A stretch of DNA of 64,000 nt from Stieleria magnilauensis (GTDB lineage Bacteria; Planctomycetota; Planctomycetia; Pirellulales; Pirellulaceae): assembly GCA_007753675.1 (NCBI GenBank), contig CP036432.1:2454394-2518393 (forward strand), in the 5' to 3' direction. This document shows, in pieces, positions 26,981-35,030 of this stretch (the stretch's first letter is position 1; every line of letters starts with the position of its first letter). The notes beneath the pieces are model-generated. The model did not search any database and was not told where the DNA came from. It was given only the letters and a program-made list of their open reading frames with translations. The position numbers and the translations under genes were made by a program.

Positions 26981-28141
26981 TCATTCAGATGCAACACGCC
27001 CAACCGGACAGTAAGTCGCGTAGAGATGCTTTCTTGTCGTTGCGTTGAAACTAAAGAGATTTATGGACTTTGCACACAGCTTCTTGCCACCATTGCTATA
27101 TAGATTCAAATTGACGCTGTACCGACCAGTTGAAAGGCATAAATGATTAACGACAAAACTTAAGCGTTGTTCTGATCGCAGGTTCTCCTGGATGTCTACA
27201 TGCGTCTGTGCTGCCTGCGATCCAGCCTGATCAACTATTCCAATAATTGCAGAGTCCAGTCCGTTGACCTCGCTGCTCCTGAGCGAGACGGAAAATCGCA
27301 ACTCCCCTCCTTGATGCACATCTCTTGAGTAGTCAATCAATTCGACCCCCAAGATTTCGTCCCCATAGACATCAGCTGTGCCAACTGAGTCCTCCGCTAC
27401 GCAAAGGTATCGCTCTATCTGCGACGTAGGTGCTCCGCGGCTTACCAGCCTTCCTTTCTCCATGAACAAAACTTCGTCACAGATTTGAGCGACTGTTGCC
27501 ATACTATGCGAAACAAGAACTACTGCTGAACGCGAGAGGAGCTCAGAGATCCTCACTAATGACTTCGCCTTAAATCTCGCATCTCCAACTGCAAGCACCT
27601 CATCAATCAGGAGAATGTCGGGTTTAAGTGATGTTGCAACTGCGAACCCCAACCGAACCATCATCCCTGAACTGTATGTGCGAACTGGTGAGTCAATGAA
27701 CTCAGACATTTCAGCAAACTCTACAATCGAATCAAATAGTTTTCGCGTCTCCTTCTGCGACAGCCCAAGTATCGATGCATTAACGAATACATTCTCACGT
27801 CCGGTCAGGATGGGGTTAAAACCCGCTCCAAGCGCTATCATCGCGCCTACGCGCCCCGAAATTTGCACCTTGCCTTTGTCGGGCTTAATCAGCCCATTCA
27901 GAAGCTTCAAGAGTGTTGTTTTTCCTGCACCATTGTGCCCGATCAATCCGACGCACTGCCCCCTCTGGACACTAAACGACACCTCTTCGTTCGCCCAAAA
28001 CTCATCTTTCCGCAACGCTTCTTTGGCGGTCCGACCACACAAGTCGAAATAGGAATCCTGGATCCCATACCATAAACTCTTGCGAAGGTTCCTGCAAAAT
28101 TTTTTCGAAACTCTATCAGCTACTATTAAGTTGTTGTTCAT
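26981..28141 (-). CDS. wzt: Polysaccharide ABC exporter, ATP-binding subunit
   Basis: 386 residues. The ABC domain has Walker A GHNGAGKTTL, the signature YSSGMMVRLGFA, Walker B ILLIDEVLAVGD and the switch SHS. A long N-terminal stretch before Walker A (KKFCRNLRKSLWYGIQD) and the LGAGFNPILTGRENV motif mark the O-antigen/teichoic-acid exporter class. Residues about 260-386 form an extra beta-rich domain like the Wzt C-terminal carbohydrate-binding domain, which in O-antigen systems recognises the finished, often end-capped, chain. It pairs with the permease gene 80 bases upstream. It should power export of the lipid-linked glycan across the inner membrane. Confidence 0.92.
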   Translation of the reverse strand: MNNNLIVADRVSKKFCRNLRKSLWYGIQDSYFDLCGRTAKEALRKDEFWANEEVSFSVQRGQCVGLIGHNGAGKTTLLKLLNGLIKPDKGKVQISGRVGAMIALGAGFNPILTGRENVFVNASILGLSQKETRKLFDSIVEFAEMSEFIDSPVRTYSSGMMVRLGFAVATSLKPDILLIDEVLAVGDARFKAKSLVRISELLSRSAVVLVSHSMATVAQICDEVLFMEKGRLVSRGAPTSQIERYLCVAEDSVGTADVYGDEILGVELIDYSRDVHQGGELRFSVSLRSSEVNGLDSAIIGIVDQAGSQAAQTHVDIQENLRSEQRLSFVVNHLCLSTGRYSVNLNLYSNGGKKLCAKSINLFSFNATTRKHLYATYCPVGRVASE

Positions 28142-28221
28142 TCAGTCGTGTATGTAATGATAGAGAATGTGGTTGCTAGCAAATTGCATGGACGTCCTTG
28201 CGACAAGAGTCGGTGCGGTGC

Positions 28222-29118
28222 CTACATCCCCATTCTTGCGACGAGATGCGGCATTACAATACGAATAGCAACAGTAGACAAAACGCAAATTATCGAAGCG
28301 GCAACCAATATTGCGGCCATCGGCATCAGGTGCTGAGTGTCGCCACTCGTGAGAATGTCCCTGGTTCCCATCAAGATAGGTGTCATTGGATTCCACGCTA
28401 TGACAACAGACGCGATTCCAGATCTTGGCGGGGGGAACACGACGGGCGACAAGTACATGAGAAACCCCATGATTACCGGTATCGCTTGCTGCACATCAGT
28501 GTAAAGACTTCCTATCGGCACAAGCATCAATCCTAGAGCAGTTCCAGTTACCATTAGTGTAACAACTATTAGCGGAATAAATACAATGGTCCATGGAGGC
28601 ATAATTTGGTACGTAAGAAAAACCGGCACCAAAACAATGCTATAGATCAGAAATTCAAATACTGCTCGCGCAGTCCCTGCCGCGATGAACGCCTCAGCCG
28701 GAACGTTCAGCTTCATAAATACCGGCTTTCCCTGGGCAAAGGAAACGACAGGACTTTGCAAAAGCTTTACAAAGGTTTGCCAAACCACCGTTCCAATTAT
28801 CACAAACACTGGATACGGAATTTGAGTTTCCTCAACTGCGATTACTTGTTGTGCATTCAGAAAGAGCCAGATCGCCGTCGTCATCACCGGGGGAAGGAAT
28901 AGCCAGACGTACCCGAGGTAACTTTGTCGGAACTGAGCCTTTAAATCTCGCAGAAAGAGAATCCAGATTAGTTCGCGATATCGCCAGAGATCGCCGAACA
29001 CATCTCCTACTAGTTTTCCTGGTTTTGCGAGCGGAGATTCGGGAGAGTAAACTACCTCGGGAAGCTGGTTGGCCGCCGAACTCGTCGTTTGTGTTGTTGA
29101 TTGCACGGAAGTTGACAT
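28222..29118 (-). CDS. wzm: Polysaccharide ABC exporter, permease subunit
   Basis: 298 residues from ATG 29118; a GTG 33 bases upstream is less likely. The ABC2-type permease has a cytoplasmic N-terminus, an amphipathic ELIWILFLRDLKAQFRQSYLG, then about six membrane spans (YVWLFLPPVMTTAIWLF onward) and the C-terminal WNPMTPIL motif common to Wzm/TagG proteins. With the Wzt subunit it forms the exporter channel. The pair makes this an ABC-transporter-dependent system even though the locus also carries a polymerase-like gene and a Wzz/BY-kinase, which belong to the Wzy scheme. Confidence 0.9.
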   Translation of the reverse strand: MSTSVQSTTQTTSSAANQLPEVVYSPESPLAKPGKLVGDVFGDLWRYRELIWILFLRDLKAQFRQSYLGYVWLFLPPVMTTAIWLFLNAQQVIAVEETQIPYPVFVIIGTVVWQTFVKLLQSPVVSFAQGKPVFMKLNVPAEAFIAAGTARAVFEFLIYSIVLVPVFLTYQIMPPWTIVFIPLIVVTLMVTGTALGLMLVPIGSLYTDVQQAIPVIMGFLMYLSPVVFPPPRSGIASVVIAWNPMTPILMGTRDILTSGDTQHLMPMAAILVAASIICVLSTVAIRIVMPHLVARMGM

Positions 29119-29267
29119 CAGATGATTGTATTGATTAGCGAATTGAATCACGGAAGGTCCAACTCAACCGAAGCGTGTCGTTCATTCTACAAAGAGAAAG
29201 TCAACGACAAATGACGGTCGTATGCATTTGGGGGTGAGATGGGAATCAATGGCTTGGACGAGGTTGG

Positions 29268-30599
29268 CTAACTCATGTAGGCAAAATCCTGAGACGGCCA
29301 TCCGCTATAACCTGATTTTGAAGTGCATTTCTGCCTAGGCAAAAACTCTCTCACGGCCACTAAGCAAGCGGCACCGCCGACGGCGGCGACGGTATACGAG
29401 CCCTCCACCAAAGCTCCGGAGGAAAACTGATTGCAAACCAAAAATCCGCAGATCCCTGTCGCCGCCCCGAACAACGCCGCCGAGACTTCCGCCGGGAGCA
29501 GACCTTTAACGCTGCGGTTGCGGAGGATGCGAAATGCGGTGAAGCCAGGAATCAACAGAAAAGATAAATAACAAATCAGGGCCGGAATTCCGCAACCGGT
29601 CGAAATTTCAAAGATCAGATTGTGTAGAGCCTTATCAGTTCGCTCCATCCCGCCTTCGTAATAAGACGGAACCATCCGACGACCTGCATAGGGGCCAACA
29701 CCCAGCAGCGGGTAATCTCTTGTGATTTCGTAACCCGCCTTCCACAGTTTCTTGCGTGATTCGGCGGAGGAATCTCGGTCTTCGGCTTTTGCGAAAATTG
29801 AACTGAATTGCCGGACCACCGAAGGGCCGGCGAGCGCGAAGGTGCATATGGCGGCGATGGTGATGATCTGAATGTTGTGCCGCGTTCTTGGAACCAGCAG
29901 GACGGCCGCAGCCGAAAGTGCGACCAAACCCAACATGCATCCGCGAGATTCAAGCAACATCACCTCATGTACATGCATGACGAACAGAAATCCAGCCAAC
30001 GCTTGCTGCCAAACCTTTTTGGAATAAAAGACCAGACTCAAACAAGCTGCTGAAATGCAAACTGCGAGGTTTGCAAGCTGGTTGCTTCCGTATCCACCCC
30101 AATCATTTTCTCGTACGTACTGGCAGTATCCCGTTTGGAAGTATTCGAGGTTGATTCCCCACGCGTTGTACCCGTGCGCGATGGCGATTGTCCAAAGAAA
30201 CACGCCGATTTTGCGAGGTGTATCGAGGAGCCTAACAACCAGCAAGGCGGTGACCACAATCTTCCACATGTTACCCATGAAGAATCCCGACATCCATGGA
30301 TCGATACTCTGCATGCTGCTCAGGTACGCGAGCCCCAGAAAACTGAGAAATCCCAGACACGCGATTCGTATCGGCCCCCGGAGTTTCTGGCCAGGTAATG
30401 CAGACAGTAACATGCCCACTACGGTGCACGCAAATATTGCCTTCTGAAAACCTGGGTCCGGCGGAATCGACCATCGCCAATTCCATTCGGGCATGAGCAA
30501 GACAAATCCATAGAAACCTACGATCCCGATCCACGGACGCACAAAGGCCACGAGGCAGACCGAGACGAATGCGATGTAGACGAAGAAAAATCCAAGCAT
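29268..30599 (-). CDS. O-antigen polymerase/ligase-like membrane protein
   Basis: 443 residues with 10-12 predicted membrane spans and a large periplasmic loop carrying SSAESRKKLWKAGYEITRD, then PLLGVGPYAGRR and the His-containing ALHNLIFEI. These are the hallmarks of the Wzy_C/WaaL family, in which Arg and His of that loop act in glycan transfer. The N-terminal VRPWIGIVGFYGFVLLMPEW resembles the exosortase-associated O-glycosylation ligase group. It could polymerise repeat units or ligate exported chains to protein or lipid. In an ABC-exporter locus, ligation is the more consistent role. Confidence 0.85.
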   Translation of the reverse strand: MLGFFFVYIAFVSVCLVAFVRPWIGIVGFYGFVLLMPEWNWRWSIPPDPGFQKAIFACTVVGMLLSALPGQKLRGPIRIACLGFLSFLGLAYLSSMQSIDPWMSGFFMGNMWKIVVTALLVVRLLDTPRKIGVFLWTIAIAHGYNAWGINLEYFQTGYCQYVRENDWGGYGSNQLANLAVCISAACLSLVFYSKKVWQQALAGFLFVMHVHEVMLLESRGCMLGLVALSAAAVLLVPRTRHNIQIITIAAICTFALAGPSVVRQFSSIFAKAEDRDSSAESRKKLWKAGYEITRDYPLLGVGPYAGRRMVPSYYEGGMERTDKALHNLIFEISTGCGIPALICYLSFLLIPGFTAFRILRNRSVKGLLPAEVSAALFGAATGICGFLVCNQFSSGALVEGSYTVAAVGGAACLVAVREFLPRQKCTSKSGYSGWPSQDFAYMS

Positions 30600-30605
30600 G
30601 ACGCT

Positions 30606-31529
30606 CTAGTCTCTTAGCGTCAGCAGAAAGCTGACGATGTCATCGAGTTGCGAATCGCTCATCTGCTGGCTGGTCCAAGCGGGCATGGGGGATGTGTCGC
30701 GAATCAGCACCTCGCTACCGTCACGAATCTCGACCAGCTCATCCCTCTTCAATTTGCGAATGTGGTATTTTCCGGATGCGTCCTGAGACAGCAGTTCGAT
30801 TCTTGCGTCGTCTTGCGACAGCAATCGTCCAACATGCGTGTCGCCGTCTTCGGTCAAACACTGGACGGAGCGATACTTCTTGGCAATTTGCTTACTAGGA
30901 TCGCGGATCGATGTTGTCAGCCAGTCTCGCCCCATGAGTCCAACACCATTCAATGAAGGGGCGGCTAGATCCTGTCCCGCGAAGTGCTCTCCCCAACCGT
31001 GACAGCTCTGGCACTGAAATGTCTCAGTGAACAGTTGGCGGCCATTCTCAATATTCGTCAATTTCAGCGTTAGCCCATCTGTTGCCTGACGCGTTTGCGG
31101 CGCATCCGCCAACCCAATCACATTGCGAAAATTTGGGGAACTCCCGAGCGATGACAAGTAGGCGACCAAATCCTTCAGCTCGCGATTTGACAGAATTGCA
31201 TCGTACCCGTTTGGCATCTGGCCATCTTCAACGGCCTTGAAGCGGTCCGGAAAGACGATCGACTCCCAAAGGTATTGCTCAGCAGACATTCCGGCGACTC
31301 GAGTTGCTGCAACCTGCCCAATCTTCGCTAACGAAGGCCCCATGCCATCTTGTCTGGACGCGTCATTGGAATGACAACGTTTGCAATGATGCTGAAAGAG
31401 ATCACTACCGTGAGCAATGCTGATACGCTCTCCCGTAACGGGGAACCACACTGCTGACGATCCGACGCCAATCGCCAGGGGCAGGATCCCGCCGATTGCC
31501 ATTCGAAGCAAGAAGCTGACCTGAAGCAT
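30606..31529 (-). CDS. Di-heme cytochrome c, membrane-anchored
   Basis: 307 residues from ATG 31529; a TTG at 31565 directly after the previous stop is an alternative start. An N-terminal hydrophobic segment (LPLAIGVGSSAVWF) anchors or exports the protein. Two heme c sites follow, HCKRCH near residue 45 and QCQSCH near residue 160. The second domain, with DARIELLSQDASG and DDIVSFLLTL, resembles the planctomycete/verrucomicrobial heme-binding domain. It would pass electrons in the periplasm. It directly follows the beta-propeller gene (no gap if TTG is used), so the two probably form a dehydrogenase-cytochrome pair. Confidence 0.85.
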   Translation of the reverse strand: MLQVSFLLRMAIGGILPLAIGVGSSAVWFPVTGERISIAHGSDLFQHHCKRCHSNDASRQDGMGPSLAKIGQVAATRVAGMSAEQYLWESIVFPDRFKAVEDGQMPNGYDAILSNRELKDLVAYLSSLGSSPNFRNVIGLADAPQTRQATDGLTLKLTNIENGRQLFTETFQCQSCHGWGEHFAGQDLAAPSLNGVGLMGRDWLTTSIRDPSKQIAKKYRSVQCLTEDGDTHVGRLLSQDDARIELLSQDASGKYHIRKLKRDELVEIRDGSEVLIRDTSPMPAWTSQQMSDSQLDDIVSFLLTLRD

Positions 31530-31565
31530 GTTAAAGACGTTGAAGCTCGCTAGGAATCTGGTCAA

Positions 31566-32975
31566 TCACTTGAAAGTAACCTCGTAAAGTCCCCGGTCAC
31601 TATAACTGCAGGCGTAAATGGAACCCCGCGGAGAGCAGCAAACGGCAACAACGGATGGAATACGCGCGAGAAATGCGATCTTGGCCGACAATTGATTGTC
31701 CTGATCGACCAATTCAACAGAGTTGAGCGCATCGTCGCCGAAACTTGCGACGATCAGCTGATTGTCGATCGGTGTCCCTGCATCACCCAGAAAGGCTAGC
31801 CCCTGAGCACTGGAAAGTCGGGCGATGGGACTTTCAATGTCTTCCACGTTGATTGATGAGTCGGTGTCATAAGGATGCCCGTAATGCTTGCCTTCGACGA
31901 CGTGAATCAGCTTGTCGCCAGGATTTGACTTGTTCTGGTCATTATCGGTGCAAAAAAGATTTCCGCGGTGGTCAAAGCAGATTCCGAACGGATTTCTGAA
32001 ACCTTTGGCGAACACGTCAAGTTGGTCATCGTCAATGCTGTACCGTAGAATGGTCCCATCGAGCTTTCCGAAGGCGGGGGCGTGATCGGTCGGTGTGCCA
32101 ACCGTGATATAAAGCCGACCCGCCGTATCAAACGCGATTCCGTTGTTTTGGTGCAAGCCGTCGGGTAACTGCGCCCCGGGCAAGCCCGAGACGATGTCTT
32201 CAAAGATTTCATAGTTGCCATCTCCATCAAGATCACGCAGACGGGTCACGGCGCCGGTCGCCTTTTGAATCAGCCTTCCATTGACCGCTTGTGCATACTG
32301 GCCGGCTCTGGAAACAAATATTTCGCCGTCTCGGTAAGCCAGGCCATGAGGACGAGTCAGGCCCCGGCCGACGGTGCGAATGCTGGGTTGGTTCGTGCCG
32401 AGTTGGACTTCGACGACTGCACCATTTTGAAAATAGAGCCCGGCGTATCCGGTCACTAGGATTTTTCCGTCCCCCGCCCACGCGACTGCAGTTGGACTCA
32501 CCGGCAGATCCGCAATCCGTCTGACTTGCCATCCCTTGGCCGCATCGGTCGCTACCAGTCCCGATGCTCCGGTGGCATTGGGATCGGCAAGATACGGTGA
32601 AATTAGGTTCTGAGCGATCAATGCAGCAAACGACATAAACGCGAGCAGATAGATGCTGGACGCGATCAACAAGTTACGTTTCTTTTCAAATCTAGCGACA
32701 ACCGAAACTGCCAGTCCGGCGAGGATCCCGGTGCATGCCGCTCCCAAATGCACGGCCAAATCGGCTCGACCACCGATCGTTCGTCCCGATAGCAACCGAA
32801 CCACTAAGTTCTGCGAGGGACTCCCAGCCGCGACAATCGCCGTGGTTCCGCAGATCAGCACGATCACTCCGATGACAATCGCTACGAATCCCCTGTGCGT
32901 GGAGGGCCGTGCAGTCACCAGGATGGCAATCGTTGAACAGATTACAAAAATCAGCAGAAACAGAGATTCATTCAT
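31566..32975 (-). CDS. Membrane-bound PQQ-type sugar dehydrogenase-like beta-propeller
   Basis: 469 residues from ATG 32975, one base after the previous stop. Four hydrophobic spans occupy about residues 1-135. A periplasmic six-bladed propeller follows with RPHGLAYRDGEIFVSRAG, LPDGLHQNNGIAFDTAGRLYITVGTPTDH, KGFRNPFGICFDHRGNLFCTDND and GKHYGHPY, which match soluble glucose/sorbosone dehydrogenase-like proteins. The family oxidises sugars with PQQ, and the adjoining di-heme cytochrome is a plausible electron acceptor. Placement between a glycosyltransferase and the polymerase/ligase suggests action on the exported polysaccharide. Some family members have lost catalysis, so the activity is inference. 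Confidence 0.78.
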   Translation of the reverse strand: MNESLFLLIFVICSTIAILVTARPSTHRGFVAIVIGVIVLICGTTAIVAAGSPSQNLVVRLLSGRTIGGRADLAVHLGAACTGILAGLAVSVVARFEKKRNLLIASSIYLLAFMSFAALIAQNLISPYLADPNATGASGLVATDAAKGWQVRRIADLPVSPTAVAWAGDGKILVTGYAGLYFQNGAVVEVQLGTNQPSIRTVGRGLTRPHGLAYRDGEIFVSRAGQYAQAVNGRLIQKATGAVTRLRDLDGDGNYEIFEDIVSGLPGAQLPDGLHQNNGIAFDTAGRLYITVGTPTDHAPAFGKLDGTILRYSIDDDQLDVFAKGFRNPFGICFDHRGNLFCTDNDQNKSNPGDKLIHVVEGKHYGHPYDTDSSINVEDIESPIARLSSAQGLAFLGDAGTPIDNQLIVASFGDDALNSVELVDQDNQLSAKIAFLARIPSVVAVCCSPRGSIYACSYSDRGLYEVTFK

Positions 32976-32976
32976 C

Positions 32977-34290
32977 TCAATTCGCAACGTCCAGTCGATG
33001 CTCAGCGATCGCAACGCTCAGCAGGTTAGTGATTTGGCTCATACGGGCGGACCACGCGTAATGATCAACAACCAGTACACGGGCGGCACACGCCATTCTG
33101 GTTCGCACAGTGGTATCGTTCGCGAGATCACTGATTGCATCGACCCAAGCCGCTTCGTCGTCGGCGATAATGAATTCGCTGCCGTCGATTGCGTCGATGC
33201 CTTCGGCTGATTGCGTGGTGGTGATCACGGGCAGGCCGCAGGCCATCGCTTCGAGGACTTTGTTTTGGATGCCGCGGGCGAGCTTGAGCGGACTGATCGC
33301 GATGTCGGCCGCGTGCAGATACGGGCGGACGTCGGGGACTTCACCGACCAGGTTGACTCCGTCGAGCGAGCCGAGGTCTTTGACGGCTTGGTTGGGCCGG
33401 CGGCCGACGATGGTGAGTTGGATGTCGACGTGGTTGCGGAGGGTTGGGAGGATTTTGGTGCAGAACCAGATCAGGCCTTCGACGTTGGGCGGGTAGTCGA
33501 GGACGCCGGTGAAGAGAAGGTTTGACGCGCCGCTCGCTGACGCTTCCCGCTGGGATGGCGGGCCGCTCGCTGACGCTTCCCGCTGGGAGGGTGGGCGAAA
33601 GTAGTCGGTGTTGACTCCGTTGGAGACGCCGTGGACGGGTGTGGTGGTGGTGATGGTTGACTTGAACAGGTCGGCTTCTTGGTCGCTGACCAGCGTAATC
33701 GCGTCGGCGCGGTCGGCGATGCGGCGTTCCAGGGTTCGCACGCGTTTGGATTCGATGGAGTAGATCCAGCTTTTGGGTCCGGAACGGTCGATCGAGAGCT
33801 GCCGCCATTTCTCGCTGTCGACGTCAACCAGGTCGACGATCATCGGGGTATCTCGGAAGGCGTCGTGATCGACGTAGGGGAACATGCTGCTGCAGAACAC
33901 CAATGCGGCGTCGAACGGTTGGGCTTGGTGGCAGGCGAGGACTTGGTCGGCGATCGCTGGCTGGTGGAACAGGCCTTCGGTCAGGCTGTGGCCGCCGAGT
34001 AACGACACGCCGGCTCGCAACCAACGGGTCGTGCCGACTGGTGCGGTGATGACGGCGCTGCAGATTTGATTGACGTGCTGCAGTTCCGCATCGGAAACGG
34101 GTTCGTCGTGGGGACAGGCCAGCGTGACGTCGAAGGATTCCGCCAGGACACGCATCAAGTTGTAGGACCGGATCCGGTCGCCGCGGTTGGGCGGGTAGGG
34201 GAACCGATGCGTCAGCAGCAAGACGCGTTTGCGGCGTGCAGTGCCGACTGGCGTGGTGATGGGAGCGTTGACGGTGGTGAAGGCGGGCAA
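32977..34290 (-). CDS. GT4 glycosyltransferase, PEP-CTERM/exosortase-system type, with repeat insertion
   Basis: 437 residues from TTG 34290 (start uncertain). The N-terminal RVLLLTHRFPYPPNRGDRIRSYNLMRVLAE is the hallmark of the sugar transferases linked to exosortase systems. The C-terminal Rossmann domain has LLFTGVLDYPPNVEGLIWF, IVGRRP, ISPLKLARGIQNKVLEAMACGLPVI. Between the two domains, after GVNTDYF, lie two tandem copies of PPSQREASASG encoded by 33-bp repeats at 33529-33594. They are in frame and fall in the interdomain linker, so the enzyme is probably still active. It should transfer a sugar in the cytoplasm. Confidence 0.88.
   Translation of the reverse strand: MPAFTTVNAPITTPVGTARRKRVLLLTHRFPYPPNRGDRIRSYNLMRVLAESFDVTLACPHDEPVSDAELQHVNQICSAVITAPVGTTRWLRAGVSLLGGHSLTEGLFHQPAIADQVLACHQAQPFDAALVFCSSMFPYVDHDAFRDTPMIVDLVDVDSEKWRQLSIDRSGPKSWIYSIESKRVRTLERRIADRADAITLVSDQEADLFKSTITTTTPVHGVSNGVNTDYFRPPSQREASASGPPSQREASASGASNLLFTGVLDYPPNVEGLIWFCTKILPTLRNHVDIQLTIVGRRPNQAVKDLGSLDGVNLVGEVPDVRPYLHAADIAISPLKLARGIQNKVLEAMACGLPVITTTQSAEGIDAIDGSEFIIADDEAAWVDAISDLANDTTVRTRMACAARVLVVDHYAWSARMSQITNLLSVAIAEHRLDVAN
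33529..33594. repeat. Two tandem 33-bp REP-like units inside a coding sequence
   Basis: Units at 33529-33561 and 33562-33594 share GCCGCTCGCTGACGCTTCCC and the following GCTGGGA and differ at only a few bases. The same word, with GACGCGT for GAAGCGT, recurs in noncoding repeats at 61171-61190 and 62325-62350. Because 33 is divisible by three, the glycosyltransferase frame stays open and gains eleven residues per unit. Confidence 0.85.
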
Positions 34291-34305
34291 AACAGGGTGT
34301 GATTT

Positions 34306-34376
34306 CAGCGGGTAGCGTGAGCGATCGGCGCGTGGGGTTCAATTATCACGCGCCACTGGCTAACGCGGCGTGCTGG
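34306..34376. repeat. REPIN-like inverted repeat, copy 1
   Basis: Arms 34314-34334 (AGCGTGAGCGATCGGCGCGT plus G) and 34347-34366 (CACGCGCCACTGGCTAACGC) are imperfect reverse complements around a 12-base loop; the inner eight bases GGCGCGTG/CACGCGCC pair perfectly. Copies of this unit recur at 34611, 60977 and 62239. It lies only about 15 bases upstream of the glycosyltransferase start and could form a hairpin in its leader. Confidence 0.8.
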
Positions 34377-34501
34377 TGTGGTTGGTGCTGAGGAGTGGCA
34401 GAATGATGCTGGGGAGTTTTTGGTCAAAAAATGGGGTGGTCAAAAAATGGTAGGAAGATTTTTGGGGTAGGAAAATGAGACGGGGAGAGCTCGTAGGGCA
34501 T

Positions 34502-34536
34502 TGCTGTGCATCCCGGTTGGATTGCGATGCACAGCA
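34502..34536. repeat. Stem-loop with 11-bp arms
   Basis: TGCTGTGCATC at 34502-34512 and GATGCACAGCA at 34526-34536 are perfect reverse complements around a 13-base loop. The right arm with its following TCACCTAC recurs at 34701-34719. There is no T tract on either side, so it is not a standard intrinsic terminator, although it lies about 500 bases past the deacetylase stop. Confidence 0.75.
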
Positions 34537-34610
34537 TCACCTACTTCGAACGAGGAGTGGCAAAACGATGGGGGCAAGACGATGAAGGCAGGGAGGCGGA
34601 ATGATGGATG

Positions 34611-34683
34611 TCAGCTGGACGCGTGAGCGAGCGGCGCGTTGGGTTTATTGCATCACGCGCCACTGGCTAATGCCACGTGCTGA
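34611..34683. repeat. REPIN-like inverted repeat, copy 2
   Basis: Arms 34621-34639 (GCGTGAGCGAGCGGCGCGT) and 34654-34673 (CACGCGCCACTGGCTAATGC) pair imperfectly. The sequence is close to the copy at 34306 and is flanked, like it, by a GTGCTG tail. Confidence 0.8.
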
Positions 34684-34720
34684 GGTGTCAGCCGGACCGT
34701 GATGCACAGCATCACCTACG

Positions 34721-34828
34721 CTCCTTGTCTCCTTGTCTCCTTGTCTCCTTGTCTCCTTGTCTCCTTGTCTCCTTGTCTCCTTGTCTCCTTGTCTCCTTGT
34801 CTCCTTGTCTCCTTGTCTCCTTGTCTCC
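34721..34828. repeat. Perfect 8-bp tandem repeat, 13 copies
   Basis: CTCCTTGT is repeated 13 times without a mismatch from 34721 to 34824 and ends in a partial CTCC. Because three units make 24 bases, all frames over it stay open and give artificial proteins of repeated ETRRQGDK or LVSLSPCL. The array is noncoding and probably variable in copy number between strains. Confidence 0.95.
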
Positions 34829-35030
34829 GTCCGGGCGGACTTCGTCCGCTTGGGTGACAGGCGGTTTCTGTTTGCCTGCCAACCATGCGGTTGATTTTGA
34901 TTGTTTTTGGGGACGACCGAAACAGGGCAATGCCCGGTGACGGTCAGCACGATAGGCTGGGGGAATCTCCCCGGCGGGTGTCACCGCTGGTGACGGGTCG
35001 CTCTGAACGCAACGGGATGGGTCGGTTTGT

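Larger units (their letters stand above)
34291..35030. other. Repeat-rich spacer with purine-rich tracts
   Basis: 740 bases without a gene. Besides the repeats listed separately, it holds purine-rich runs at about 34385-34490 and 34551-34605 built from GGCAGAATGATG/GGCAAAACGATG-like words and repeated AAAAAATGG. Similar words occur at 63389-63450, so they are another dispersed low-complexity family. A GCGGAC/GTCCGC hairpin lies at 34835-34849. Confidence 0.6.

Noticed and set aside
34502..34536. Intrinsic terminator
   Set aside because: The stem is good but no T tract follows on either strand.
34721..34828. Possible CRISPR array
   Set aside because: The repeat is only 8 bp with no spacers, and no cas genes are present.
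34645..34984. Frames encoding repeated ETRRQGDK or LVSLSPCL
   Set aside because: They are translations of the 8-bp tandem array, which stays open in all frames and lacks any gene context.
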